From Paenibacillus pinihumi DSM 23905 = JCM 16419 (lineage in GTDB: Bacteria; Bacillota; Bacilli; Paenibacillales; Paenibacillaceae): a stretch of 64,000 nt of DNA. Below the pieces are notes generated by a model. The model was not told the origin of the DNA. It made no database searches and was given only the letters and a program-made list of their open reading frames with translations. The position numbers and the translations under genes are program-made. Below are positions 35,971 through 45,016 of this stretch, piece by piece. Numbering within the stretch: position 1 is the first letter of the stretch; every line of letters begins with the position of its first letter. Location of the stretch: the NCBI RefSeq assembly GCF_000422505.1, contig NZ_KE383865.1, forward strand, positions 406,726 through 470,725, written 5' to 3'.

Positions 35971-36001
35971 ATTATACCTATTAAACTGAGCTTTAAGTCA
36001 A
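35971..36001 (-). promoter_or_regulatory. MerR-type promoter of the merR gene
   Basis: TTGACT (36001-35996), 19-bp spacer with a TTAAA...TTTAA dyad, TATAAT (35976-35971). It is a near copy of the SDR promoter and gives autoregulation. Confidence 0.82.
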
Positions 36002-36206
36002 ATCCTTTAGGGTTTGTCCCGCAAAACAGAACCGGAATGGGAATGTGCCATAATCAGAACAAAGAAGCATCCAAGCCACATTTACAGTGGGGCTGGAAGC
36101 TTCTTTGCTGTTTATTGAAAAGCCAAAAAGCGGCAGAAGGGAAATCGTCTTTTACTTTTTAGGACGATTACTTTTTGACTCTATTCGAATGCATTTTCGG
36201 ATGTAA

Positions 36207-37217
36207 TTAACTTATTTTTATTCCAAAAGGGCCTGACTTTTTACGCATGGATTCTGCCAGCCGTGCTCTTAAATGAACCATCCATTCCGGTTCATGAAGC
36301 CACTGCTCGGCAGTGGAATGAAGCGTGCGGGCATAACCATATAATGATGCAAATCGCCGGCATGCAGGCATTATGTCGGCGTGTTCATCTGCCAGCGGAT
36401 ACTCCGCGGCATATCCTTCCATGAACAATTGCTTTTTATCCGCATAAGCTTGCGGGTCAATCAAGTCCTGCAAGCTGTCCAGCGCGTTGGCGATATCCAG
36501 GGCATACCAATGGTACATGGCATCATCAAAATCGATTACATGACAAGAGCGCGTTGCCTCATCATAAAAGACATTATCATATTCAAAGTCGTAGTGGATC
36601 AGTCCGTAATTGGCTTTGGTAGCAGGGATCGTTGCGAAAAAGTCCCGCAGCAGCCGAGCCTCCGTCTTCGCAGCTTTTTCATTAGGGAAGCCAACCAATA
36701 TATCCTCAATCCAATGCAGCACATCCAGATGGGACCAGCGCCGATGATTGCCAGGAACGTATTCACTGGATAAGCGGTGAAGCTGTCCCAATGCCTGACC
36801 GTAACCATACACGATTTCATTGCCAAGGCTGGTGCTGCTCAATTGAACGCCAGCTACCCGCTTAAATACGGAAGCATAGTATTCGCCCCAGGGAGTAGTT
36901 GCGATGACAAGCTCTTCGCTGTCCCTTGCAGGAATGGATTCCGGTACGCTATAGCCGCAGGAACGCAGATAGCGGAGAAATTCAAGCTCCGCCATTACGT
37001 TTTCCCTGAATTTCCCGGAGCGTGGAGCAAACCTTAATAGCCTGGTCTGATCCTGGTCCTGAAACGGATATATGGCATTGGAGGAAATCCGGTAATATTT
37101 AAAAAGCTCCAGCGACAGTTGATCAAATTTCCAGTAACCGAGCAGCATGCTGGCCAATTCTTCGTTATGGAATAAATATTTCAGCTTGAGTATGCGGATG
37201 ACCCCTTTCAAAGTCAT
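36207..37217 (-). CDS. Aminoglycoside/choline-kinase-like phosphotransferase
   Basis: A ~336-residue kinase-fold protein. GLIHYDFEYDNVFYDEATRSCHVIDFDDAMYHWYALDIANAL contains the HxDxxxxN Brenner motif and the DFD metal site of the APH/phosphotransferase family; the N-terminal lobe has RLLRFAPRSGKFRENVMAELEFLRYL. The start is uncertain: GTG (37268) and ATG (37217) in frame lack a ribosome site, whereas AAAGGGG lies 8 nt before a non-standard ATA at 37193, next to LKYLFHNEELA, the usual beginning. The substrate is unknown; it need not be an antibiotic. Confidence 0.75.
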   Translation of the reverse strand: MTLKGVIRILKLKYLFHNEELASMLLGYWKFDQLSLELFKYYRISSNAIYPFQDQDQTRLLRFAPRSGKFRENVMAELEFLRYLRSCGYSVPESIPARDSEELVIATTPWGEYYASVFKRVAGVQLSSTSLGNEIVYGYGQALGQLHRLSSEYVPGNHRRWSHLDVLHWIEDILVGFPNEKAAKTEARLLRDFFATIPATKANYGLIHYDFEYDNVFYDEATRSCHVIDFDDAMYHWYALDIANALDSLQDLIDPQAYADKKQLFMEGYAAEYPLADEHADIMPACRRFASLYGYARTLHSTAEQWLHEPEWMVHLRARLAESMRKKSGPFGIKIS

Positions 37218-37293
37218 ATAACTGGCTGCAAAATATGTAAAGTCAATTTCATCGGAAGAACATTTCACACGGCGGCTTGCTCGAAAGAGAATG

Positions 37294-37470
37294 TTAATGA
37301 CTCATAGCACCCGTAATCATCGCTATGATAATCGTAAATACGGTTCCGAGCAACGAGGTGAAAATACTAATCGCCCAGAAACCGGGCGTTTGATCCCGGA
37401 TCTTTTTCAAGAGTAAGAAGAAGAACAAAAAAAATAAAAAACCTACGACCGCCGCAACTGGAAGTTCCAT
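37294..37470 (-). CDS. Small two-helix membrane protein
   Basis: A 58-residue protein (MELPVAAVVGFLFFLFFFLLLKKI...). It has two hydrophobic segments, FLFFLFFFLLL and ISIFTSLLGTVFTIIIAMI, and a charged loop KKIRDQTPG. ATG at 37470 has AAGGGGTGG upstream. It lies 25 bp before the kinase-fold gene on the same strand, so it may be co-transcribed. Family not recognised. Confidence 0.6.
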   Translation of the reverse strand: MELPVAAVVGFLFFLFFFLLLKKIRDQTPGFWAISIFTSLLGTVFTIIIAMITGAMSH

Positions 37471-37670
37471 GGATAACCACCCCTTTCCGTCCGTCCAGTA
37501 TATCATGTTTAAATATTAAATTATTGATAAATTGTAATATTTAAGGAGTTGTAATTTGAATCCGAAGTCTGCAAAGGCACATCCTAGCAATTCTTGTAAC
37601 TTTCATAGCCCATCATTATCATATATAATCATGGGAAACTTACAACTTATTTGTCAGGAGCCATCAACGA

Positions 37671-38327
37671 ATGACCAAAAAAATACTGATTGTCGAAGAC
37701 GATGTCCATATTTCGAATATTATCAAGATGAATTTGAATCTGGTGAACTACACAACCGCCGCGGCATATGACGGTATGGCGGCACTGGAGCTGATCCGGC
37801 AGGAGAAGTTCGACTTAATTCTGCTGGATGTGATGATTCCTCAACTGGACGGCTTTGCCCTGATGGAGCGGATTAAGCCCTATAACATTCCGGTTATTTT
37901 CCTGACAGCCAAAAATTCGGTCTACGACAAGGTGAACGGGCTGAAGCTCGGTGCAGACGATTACATGGTCAAGCCGTTCGAGGCGATCGAGCTGCTGGCC
38001 CGGATTGAATCCGTACTGCGCAGATACGGCAAGGAGGAGCGGATCATGGAGTTCCAGTCCATCCAGGTGGATTTGGACAAGCGGGAAGTGACCCGACTCG
38101 GAGAAACTGTGGAGCTGACACCCAAGGAGTATGATCTGCTCGTTGTGCTGATGAAGAACAAGAACATTGCCTTGTCGAGGGAACAATTCATCGATAAAGT
38201 ATGGGGCGGCGACTACTATGGCGAGACGAGAACGGTCGATATGCATATCAAGTCACTGCGTAAAAAGCTGGAGCTGCAGGATCATATCAAGACGATCTAC
38301 AAAATGGGCTACCGTCTGGAGGATTAG
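37671..38327 (+). CDS. Response regulator, OmpR/PhoB type
   Basis: A 218-residue regulator. Receiver: ILIVEDDVHISNI, phosphoacceptor DLILLDVMIPQLDGF (Asp near 52), TAKNSVYDKVNGLKLGADDYMVKPFEAIELLARI (Lys near 102). The winged-helix output domain has LTPKEYDLLVVLMKNKNIALSREQF and TVDMHIKSLRKKLE. It starts an operon with the histidine kinase and lipoprotein. Ribosome site: AGGAG at ~12 nt. Confidence 0.94.
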   Translation: MTKKILIVEDDVHISNIIKMNLNLVNYTTAAAYDGMAALELIRQEKFDLILLDVMIPQLDGFALMERIKPYNIPVIFLTAKNSVYDKVNGLKLGADDYMVKPFEAIELLARIESVLRRYGKEERIMEFQSIQVDLDKREVTRLGETVELTPKEYDLLVVLMKNKNIALSREQFIDKVWGGDYYGETRTVDMHIKSLRKKLELQDHIKTIYKMGYRLED

Positions 38328-38339
38328 GAGGGAGAAGGA

Positions 38340-39779
38340 ATGAAATTTTGGCAGAAGATCTTTTTTCTCTCCATTCTGGTCTTCATCGTTATTTTTAATG
38401 CGGCCTCGGTCATGGTCATCGAACGCAGCCATAACCGGATGCTCCAGCAGGAGATTAACGGGGCGATCAGCCAAAATATGAGCATTCATTCCAGTGTGGA
38501 TGCCATCGTGCCGATTTTGCGGATTTATGACTCGATTGATTATGAGAAGACAGTTCTGTCACGGATTGCCGGTGAATTTGTGGATAAAAACGGCGACCAG
38601 CAAGTATTTATCGATATCCGTGACGGCTCAGACCGTGTGGTGTTCAGCAATCTGGACTTTCAAATGCCAAAGGAACGCCAGGAGCTGGACGGGCTTGCGG
38701 AGAACGAAATCCGGTATGTGCTTAGGGACATCGGGGAACGAACCATCCTGTTCACGACGAATACGACGGTCATTAATCATAAAACCTATCTGTTTACGTA
38801 CATGCTTGATGTGACTCCTGTCTATCAGGAACGGATTGCGCAGTATCAATTTTTCGCCCAGGTGGATATTGCGGCCTGCCTGCTCTATATGCTGGTCATG
38901 TTCTTCGTCAGCAGGGGACTGACACGTTCAATTGACAGATTGAATGAGACGGCCAAGGTGATTGCCAAGGGGAGCTTTTCCGAGCGTGTCCGGTTAAAAT
39001 CGGGGGATGAGATTGGGGAGCTCGCGCTGAATTTTAACAAGATGGCGTCCGTGGTGGAGGACAAAATCACGGATCTGGAACGGAACAATGAACAGAAGCA
39101 GCGGTTTATAAATAATTTTACGCATGAGCTGAAAACACCGCTCACCTCGATTATCGGCTATGCCAACTTTTTGAGGACGACGAAGTACAAGGAGGACCTG
39201 TTCCTCGACGGGTTGAATGTTATTTATTCGGAGGGCAAGCGGCTGGAGTCGCTGTCGCTCAAGCTTATGGATCTGATTTTGCTGCAGGAGGATCATTTTC
39301 AGATGGAGGAGCATGATCTGCAGGATGTTATTGCAGAGGTCAAGCCCGCGCTTGAGATGATGGCGAAGGAAAAGCAGGTCCAGATTATCACCGACTGCGA
39401 GGAAGGCACCCTGTTGATGGATAAGGATTTGATGAAGGTGCTTATTTTTAACCTTGCCGACAATGCGCTCAAAGCGTCCTCGGAGCGGCAGCAGATTGCG
39501 GTTCGCACGTATTGGCAAGACGGGCACTATCATTTGCAGATTGCTGACGAGGGCATTGGAATTGCCAAGGAGCATCAGGATAAAGTATTTGAGCCGTTCT
39601 ATATGGCGGACAAGTCCAGGACACGGAGCCGTAACGGGGCCGGGCTTGGGCTGTCCATCTGTCAAAGCGTAGCGGACATGCATCAGGGTGTGATCAGCAT
39701 TCGCAGCAGCGAAAATGCCGGGACTACGGTCGAGGTCAGCTTTGCGGGAGTGCGCGGGAAAGGCGGGGTGGAGCTGTGA
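38340..39779 (+). CDS. HAMP-domain sensor histidine kinase
   Basis: A 479-residue membrane kinase partnered with the response regulator 12 bp upstream. Transmembrane helix near 7-29, extracellular sensor with a long beta-rich loop, second helix near 180, HAMP (SRGLTRSIDRLNETAKVIAKG), phosphoacceptor His in FINNFTHELKTPLTSIIGYA, N-box NLADNALKAS, and G-boxes ADEGIGIA and GAGLGLSI. The extracellular domain (IFIDIRDGSDRVVFSN..., about 140 residues) is undefined, so the signal is unknown. Its stop overlaps the next gene's GTG start. Confidence 0.93.
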   Translation: MKFWQKIFFLSILVFIVIFNAASVMVIERSHNRMLQQEINGAISQNMSIHSSVDAIVPILRIYDSIDYEKTVLSRIAGEFVDKNGDQQVFIDIRDGSDRVVFSNLDFQMPKERQELDGLAENEIRYVLRDIGERTILFTTNTTVINHKTYLFTYMLDVTPVYQERIAQYQFFAQVDIAACLLYMLVMFFVSRGLTRSIDRLNETAKVIAKGSFSERVRLKSGDEIGELALNFNKMASVVEDKITDLERNNEQKQRFINNFTHELKTPLTSIIGYANFLRTTKYKEDLFLDGLNVIYSEGKRLESLSLKLMDLILLQEDHFQMEEHDLQDVIAEVKPALEMMAKEKQVQIITDCEEGTLLMDKDLMKVLIFNLADNALKASSERQQIAVRTYWQDGHYHLQIADEGIGIAKEHQDKVFEPFYMADKSRTRSRNGAGLGLSICQSVADMHQGVISIRSSENAGTTVEVSFAGVRGKGGVEL

Positions 39780-40567
39780 AGAGACTTATGCTCATGATGC
39801 TTTGCGCTGTGCTCATGATGGCAGTGACCGGCTGTCAGGGATGGTTCAATGCAATTCCGAAGGATGCCGTCATGGTCAAAAAGATCACAAAGGAGCATAC
39901 CGCGGATAATGATTTTGAATACGAGGGCGTACTTTCCCAGGCGGCGGTGAAGACCTTGAGCTTTAATGCGATCCGCAAGTATTATGATGAAAGCTTGAAG
40001 ATCGATGATTTTCAGTTTGAACTATCCGCTGTCAATCAGAATAAAATCACAGAGCTGTTCAAGGAAACAAAAGTAGCTCCTGGTCCATCCCAGCTTACTG
40101 TGAGGGAAAGCATGACGCAGTTTGATTACAAAAAAGCGCTGGATGAAATCCCCGGCGGACTGTACTATGTTACGTTGACCCGGTCCGCCAATGTTTCGGA
40201 AACCTATGATGTTGTCCTGAACGCCAGAGATGGCGAAATATTGAAAATATCCAAGACGGCGCGCGCCAGAACGAGTGCGGAAAGCAATCAGTCTGAGAGG
40301 GTCTTTGATATAGCCGACCGGTTTTTGCAGGACAAAATAAATGTGTCCATATCTGATTTAACCTTCCGCGAAGATCTGCTCCGCTGGAGTATGGATACAG
40401 GGGGATTTGATATAGACAGGAAGTATAAGGATACGGTTGAGGTGTTTTACACAGATAAGCAGGACAACAAGCAAATCAGATATTGTATCGTGATTAACAC
40501 CAGGACAAGTGAAGTTACCGGCTTTAGCAAGGATATTATGGCGCTGCTGAATTATTCCAGACTCTAG
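39776..40567 (+). CDS. Lipoprotein, two-component-linked, unknown
   Basis: A 263-residue exported protein with signal MKRLMLMMLCAVLMMAVTGC (lipobox VTGC). The remainder resembles two beta-alpha repeats, for example IPGGLYYVTLTRSANVSETYDVVLNARDGEILKISK and VEVFYTDKQDNKQIRYCIVINTRTSEVTGFSK, reminiscent of PepSY-like domains. GTG start at 39776 overlaps the kinase stop, so translation is coupled. It may modulate or sense with the kinase; the exact family is not recognised. A strong terminator follows. Confidence 0.75.
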   Translation: MKRLMLMMLCAVLMMAVTGCQGWFNAIPKDAVMVKKITKEHTADNDFEYEGVLSQAAVKTLSFNAIRKYYDESLKIDDFQFELSAVNQNKITELFKETKVAPGPSQLTVRESMTQFDYKKALDEIPGGLYYVTLTRSANVSETYDVVLNARDGEILKISKTARARTSAESNQSERVFDIADRFLQDKINVSISDLTFREDLLRWSMDTGGFDIDRKYKDTVEVFYTDKQDNKQIRYCIVINTRTSEVTGFSKDIMALLNYSRL

Positions 40568-40630
40568 TTGAAAAGAAGGATAGCTGAAATAAGCAGAAGC
40601 GCTGCTGTTTATCTCATAAGGGTGTTTCAG

Positions 40631-40681
40631 AAAGACGGATTCCGCACCATCGCAAAGATGGCACGGAATCCGTCTTTTTTT
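40631..40681 (+). terminator. Terminator of the two-component operon
   Basis: AAAGACGGATTCCG pairs with CGGAATCCGTCTTT; an inner CACCATC/GATGG stem tops it; T8 follows. It separates the two-component unit from the amidase unit. The 40685-40930 gap contains a TATACT at about 40834 but no clear -35. Confidence 0.94.
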
Positions 40682-40930
40682 GTCCAAGTCTGCATTTATT
40701 CCGGGACGGACAAGGCTGTTCGTTATACCGGATGACTGTTTTTGTACCTGTGGGTCTCCCGTATGCACAGGCTGCAATCTTTACAACTTCTATACAAGTC
40801 GATCTAACTTATCATATATCGCCCTACTATACTGGGAGAGTGCCGCAGAAAGAAGGCGATTACTGAACAAATGTGAATATGCCCCCAAAGGCTGCACGCT
40901 TCGTATGCCGGGGCAGGAAAGCGGGAAGGC

Positions 40931-41668
40931 ATGAACAGAAATTTTCAACCACATCATAAAAAACGAAAGAGGATCCTGGTAAGCTTGATCCTTGTGCTGG
41001 GACTGGCCCTGTCCGGATACGCCCTGTTCTCATCGCTGATCTCGGCAAGCCGGGAGTTATCCGCTTCTGAGACGGGCACTCCGCAGCTGACGGGCAAGAA
41101 GGATGAGCAGGCGAGGAAGTCAGATGGACGCCATATTATCGTCATCGATGCCGGACATGGCGGGAAGGACCCGGGGGCTGAAGGCGTGAGCGGCAAATAC
41201 GAGCGGGCATATACGTTGTCCCTGACGATGAAAATTGCTGCGCTGCTCGATCAGGAGCCGATGTTTGAGCCTCATATGACACGTACGGACGACACATTTA
41301 TCGGGCTTACCGACCGTGCACGTATGGCCAATGAACTGCATGCGGACGCCTTTATCTCGGTTCACGGCAATACGTTTCCCGACCCTGATATAGCAGGCAC
41401 AGAATCCTATTATTATGCGGATGACAGTATCCGGCTCGCCAACACGATTCACCAGCAATTAATACAAGCTGCCGGCTTCAAGGACCGGGGGGTGAAGATG
41501 GAAGGCTGGTGGGTGTTGAAGAAAAGCGAGGTTCCCGCCATATTGCTGGAAATTGGCTTTCTGACGAACCGCGATGAGGAAGCAGCTATGTTGAGCGATG
41601 CCCATCAGAGCAAAGTAGCCCAAGCTATTGTGGATGGGCTAAAACAATATTTTTCCACAAAGAAGTAA
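40931..41668 (+). CDS. N-acetylmuramoyl-L-alanine amidase (Amidase_3)
   Basis: A 245-residue enzyme with an N-terminal membrane anchor (ILVSLILVLGLALSGYALFSSL) and a zinc amidase domain. Zinc ligands are in HIIVIDAGHGGKDPG (His), KYERAYTLSL (Glu) and AFISVHGNTF (His); the catalytic Glu is in AILLEIGFL. It cleaves the N-acetylmuramoyl-L-Ala bond of peptidoglycan, in a CwlC/CwlD/AmiC-like manner. It has no SH3 or SPOR cell-wall binding domain. GGGAAGGC lies before the ATG. It begins a unit with an ABC importer and an efflux adaptor. Confidence 0.93.
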   Translation: MNRNFQPHHKKRKRILVSLILVLGLALSGYALFSSLISASRELSASETGTPQLTGKKDEQARKSDGRHIIVIDAGHGGKDPGAEGVSGKYERAYTLSLTMKIAALLDQEPMFEPHMTRTDDTFIGLTDRARMANELHADAFISVHGNTFPDPDIAGTESYYYADDSIRLANTIHQQLIQAAGFKDRGVKMEGWWVLKKSEVPAILLEIGFLTNRDEEAAMLSDAHQSKVAQAIVDGLKQYFSTKK

Positions 41669-41684
41669 GGAAGGATGATAGAGA

Positions 41685-43124
41685 ATGAAGAAGACTTTGA
41701 TGATTCTATTGACGATGCTTGTTATGGTTACTGCTACAGCATGCAGCAGCGGGGCGGAGAACGGATATGGCGGCGGCAATCCGGGAAGCGGGAATACAAC
41801 AGGCGGAAGCACGAGCCAGACGGACGGCGGCAGCACCAACACGGCGGACGGTGGTATTTCCATCGGCGCACCCTCTACAACAGAGAAGAAAACCGTCGTA
41901 TTCTCGACGTTTTTCCCGAGTGATTATTTCAAGGAAGCAAAGAAGCGTTACGAAGCCAAACACCCGAATATTACGATTGACCTGAAATGGGTGGAGACCG
42001 ATGATGCGCATCTGGAGGACAATCTGGAGAAGTTTACGAAGACGACGAACACGGCCATGCTGTCGGGCAAAGGTCCGGACCTGATCGAGATGGACCAACT
42101 GCCTACCGGGGATTATGTAAAGAAGAAGATGCTGGCCAATCTTGGCGATATGATCGATAACGATCCTTCCTTCAAGAAGGAGAAGTATTTTACCAATGTT
42201 CTGGACGGTATGAAGGTCAATGGCGGCATTTACGGAATGCCGACGGGATTTTTTCTGTTTGCCCTTGCAGGCAACCAGGATTTTATTGAAAAGAGCGGTG
42301 TGAAGATCGATGATGCGAACTGGGACTGGACGACGTTTACAAGTACAGCCAAGGAGCTTGCACAGCATGCGGACAAGGAGCATCAATACGCGCTTGGCAG
42401 AAGTCTGCCGGAATATATGGTGCCTCAACTGGTCAATAACCAATATTCAACCTTCATTGATCAGGAGAATGGCAAGGCCAATTTTGAGTCCGAAGCATTC
42501 AAGGATGTGCTGAAGCAAATCAAGTCATTATTCGATGAGAAGGTTATCGGCATGGATGCGGGATTGCCGGTCTTCAATGATGTGCAAATTAATTCGCCTG
42601 CTGATTATGTGCGGGAAATGAAGCAAAGCGAATTTATAGGAAACAATGGCGCTTACAAGTCCAAGCTGTATTTGAAGCCGCATTCGGGCGGACAGAAGCC
42701 GGGCGGCTTCTTCAGAACTTATCAGACGGTCGGCTTGAGTGCGCGCTCGGAAGTCAAGGCTGAAGCATGGGACTTCCTCAAGTTCCTGCATTCAGATGAG
42801 ATGGCGGATCAGGTCAAAGGCGCAGGCTTCCCGCTGAACAAAGCCTCTTACGAGAAATCCGCACAGGCGCTGCTGAACGTCGGCAAGGTGGAATCTGTGC
42901 AGCCGATCGGTCCAATGAAGGGCAAATCATTCGAGATTACGCAAAAAGATATTGATGATTTGGACCGCTTCCTGACGGGTGCCATCTATCCGGTTCAGTT
43001 CAAGCCTTCCAAAATTGATGAAATTTTGAGGGAAGAATCCAAAGCTTACTTTACGGGACAGAAATCGATGGAAGAAGTAGCCAAGCTGATTCAGAACCGG
43101 GTGACGACTGTATTGAATGAATAG
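41685..43124 (+). CDS. Extracellular solute-binding lipoprotein
   Basis: A 479-residue binding protein with signal and lipobox VTATAC, followed by a ~45-residue Gly/Ser/Thr/Asn linker that tethers it to the membrane. The carbohydrate-type SBP domain starts VVFSTFFPSDYFKEAKKRYEAKHPN and includes GKGPDLIEMDQLPTGDYVKKKMLANL. The 16-bp gap to the amidase and 87-bp gap to the first permease indicate one operon. No regulator lies in it. The ligand is unknown; given the amidase next door, a peptidoglycan fragment is possible but unsupported. Confidence 0.9.
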   Translation: MKKTLMILLTMLVMVTATACSSGAENGYGGGNPGSGNTTGGSTSQTDGGSTNTADGGISIGAPSTTEKKTVVFSTFFPSDYFKEAKKRYEAKHPNITIDLKWVETDDAHLEDNLEKFTKTTNTAMLSGKGPDLIEMDQLPTGDYVKKKMLANLGDMIDNDPSFKKEKYFTNVLDGMKVNGGIYGMPTGFFLFALAGNQDFIEKSGVKIDDANWDWTTFTSTAKELAQHADKEHQYALGRSLPEYMVPQLVNNQYSTFIDQENGKANFESEAFKDVLKQIKSLFDEKVIGMDAGLPVFNDVQINSPADYVREMKQSEFIGNNGAYKSKLYLKPHSGGQKPGGFFRTYQTVGLSARSEVKAEAWDFLKFLHSDEMADQVKGAGFPLNKASYEKSAQALLNVGKVESVQPIGPMKGKSFEITQKDIDDLDRFLTGAIYPVQFKPSKIDEILREESKAYFTGQKSMEEVAKLIQNRVTTVLNE

Positions 43125-43211
43125 TTCCGGGAAGCAGGGGATGGACCTTGAATGAAAATTCCAAGGCTCATCCCGCTTTCATGGATGGAACAGCAATTGG
43201 GAGGTGCAAAT

Positions 43212-44105
43212 ATGACAGACCTTCGTTATCCGGCCAAGGCGGTCAGGCTGCTGCGCAAGGACTGGGCCGTGGCCACACTTTTTCTGGCGCCCAGCCTGAT
43301 CGGCTTTGCGGCCTTCTATCTCATTCCGTTTGCCATGGGCGTTCTATACTCATTCCAGGACAGCACGATTGATGGTTCGTTCGTCGGTCTGGACAATTAC
43401 AACGCGGTTCTCTCCAGCAGTTCCTTCCGCAAGGCGGCTGCGAATACGTTTATGTTCACCGCTGTCAGTGTTCCGCTTATTATTGCGCTGTCCCTGTTTT
43501 TTGCCCATCTGTTGAACCGGAAGCTCTTTCTGAGGAATTGGCTGCAAACGGCCTTTGTGATGCCGCTGGTTGTACCTGTCGCCTCAATAGTCATGATGTG
43601 GCAGATCTTATTTGATTGGAACGGAACCTTTAACGTCTGGCTGCACAACCTGAACTGGGGGCGGATTGACTGGATGAAATCAGATTGGTCCATCGGTGTG
43701 CTGGCTATTGTATATACGTGGAAAAATATCGGGTACAACATAATTTTATTTTTGGCAGGGCTGCAGAGCATCCCGAAAGATTACTATGAAACGGCGGATA
43801 TTGAAGGTGCGGGGAAATTTCATAAGTGGATACACATAACACTGGTTTATTTGACGCCTACAATGTTCTTCGTTGTCTTGATGTCGATTATCAACTCCTT
43901 TAAGGTGTTCCGCGAAACCTACCTGATCGCAGGCGATTACCCGCATGACCGGATTTATATGCTCCAGCACTATATGAACAACATGTTCCAGTCGCTGGAT
44001 GTACAAAAGCTGACAGCCGCAGCGACGCTGATGGTCGGCTGCATTCTGGTTTTTGTCAGTGTCATGCTGATGATTGAGCGCCGTTTCCGGAACTTCATGG
44101 ATTAA
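43212..44105 (+). CDS. ABC sugar permease (MalF-like)
   Basis: A 297-residue six-helix protein. The EAA loop IPKDYYETADIEGAGKFHKWIHITLVYLTP is typical. ATG at 43212 has GGAGGTG upstream; an ATG at 43152 in frame with weaker ribosome site would add a 20-residue head. TTLFLAPSLIGFAAFYLIPFAMG marks the first helix. It pairs with the next permease and the SBP. Confidence 0.92.
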   Translation: MTDLRYPAKAVRLLRKDWAVATLFLAPSLIGFAAFYLIPFAMGVLYSFQDSTIDGSFVGLDNYNAVLSSSSFRKAAANTFMFTAVSVPLIIALSLFFAHLLNRKLFLRNWLQTAFVMPLVVPVASIVMMWQILFDWNGTFNVWLHNLNWGRIDWMKSDWSIGVLAIVYTWKNIGYNIILFLAGLQSIPKDYYETADIEGAGKFHKWIHITLVYLTPTMFFVVLMSIINSFKVFRETYLIAGDYPHDRIYMLQHYMNNMFQSLDVQKLTAAATLMVGCILVFVSVMLMIERRFRNFMD

Positions 44106-44114
44106 GACAGGACG

Positions 44115-44993
44115 GTGAGACAATTGAGTTTATTCCGCAAGCTTGCGCTTACGGCGGTGATGGGAGCACTCGCCCTGCTGATGCTGTTCCCGATTGCCGT
44201 GACCTTTGCCAACTCCTTCATGACTGAAGCAGAAATTGACTATAACTATCACCTGATCGGACAGATGGTCAATGTAGCCGCAGGAGAAAAAGACGGGTTT
44301 ATTAACCTGAAGCTGGTCCCGGACTGGATCTCGTTCGGCCAGTATGCAGAGGTGCTGGTGCATAAGCCGGTATTTTTGCATATGTTCTGGAATTCGGTCC
44401 TTCTCGTTGTGCCTATTATTGCCGGGCAAGCAGTCGTGGCCTCTCTGGCTGCTTACGCATTCGCCAAACTAAAGTTCAGGGGACGGGACAAGCTGTTCGT
44501 CGTCTACCTGATGACGATGCTGATGCCGTTTCAGGTGACGCTTGTTCCCAACTATATTATTGCGGACAAGCTCGGCCTGATGAATACGCAGTCCGCCATT
44601 ATTTTGCCCGGGATTTTCAGTGCCTTCGGAGTATTCATGCTGCGGCAGTTCATGCTGCACATCCCGTACTCCTATGTGGAAGCGGCTAAAATTGATGGCG
44701 CGGGCCAGCTTCGGATATTCTATCAGATTATGGTCCCGCTGATTAAGCCGGGTATTGCTGCCTTGATCGTATTGCTGTTTGTAGACAACTGGAATATGGT
44801 CGAACAGCCGCTTATTTTTCTGGAGGATGCGTTCAAACAGCCGCTGTCCTTGTATTTGTCACGCATCAATGAAGGGGCCAGAGGGGTGGCGTTTGCCGCC
44901 TCCGTTGTATACATGACACCGATGGTGCTGCTGTTTTTATATGCGGAATCTTATTTTATTGAAGGCATACAGCTGTCGGGAATTAAAGGCTAG
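44115..44993 (+). CDS. ABC sugar permease (MalG-like)
   Basis: A 292-residue six-helix protein with EAA loop YSYVEAAKIDGAGQLRIFYQIMVPL. GTG at 44115 and TTG at 44124 compete: GGTGAG sits 4 nt before TTG. It follows the first permease by 9 bp. The C-terminal ESYFIEGIQLSGIKG is the standard tail. There is no ATPase in this operon, as with the sugar operon at 28113-34426. Confidence 0.93.
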   Translation: MRQLSLFRKLALTAVMGALALLMLFPIAVTFANSFMTEAEIDYNYHLIGQMVNVAAGEKDGFINLKLVPDWISFGQYAEVLVHKPVFLHMFWNSVLLVVPIIAGQAVVASLAAYAFAKLKFRGRDKLFVVYLMTMLMPFQVTLVPNYIIADKLGLMNTQSAIILPGIFSAFGVFMLRQFMLHIPYSYVEAAKIDGAGQLRIFYQIMVPLIKPGIAALIVLLFVDNWNMVEQPLIFLEDAFKQPLSLYLSRINEGARGVAFAASVVYMTPMVLLFLYAESYFIEGIQLSGIKG

Positions 44994-45016
44994 TACATTT
45001 TACGGGGTGAACACAT

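Noticed and set aside
37294-37506. A longer start for the small two-helix membrane protein at 37506
   Set aside because: The extra head MIYWTDGKGWLS has no ribosome site; AAGGGGTGG lies right before ATG 37470.
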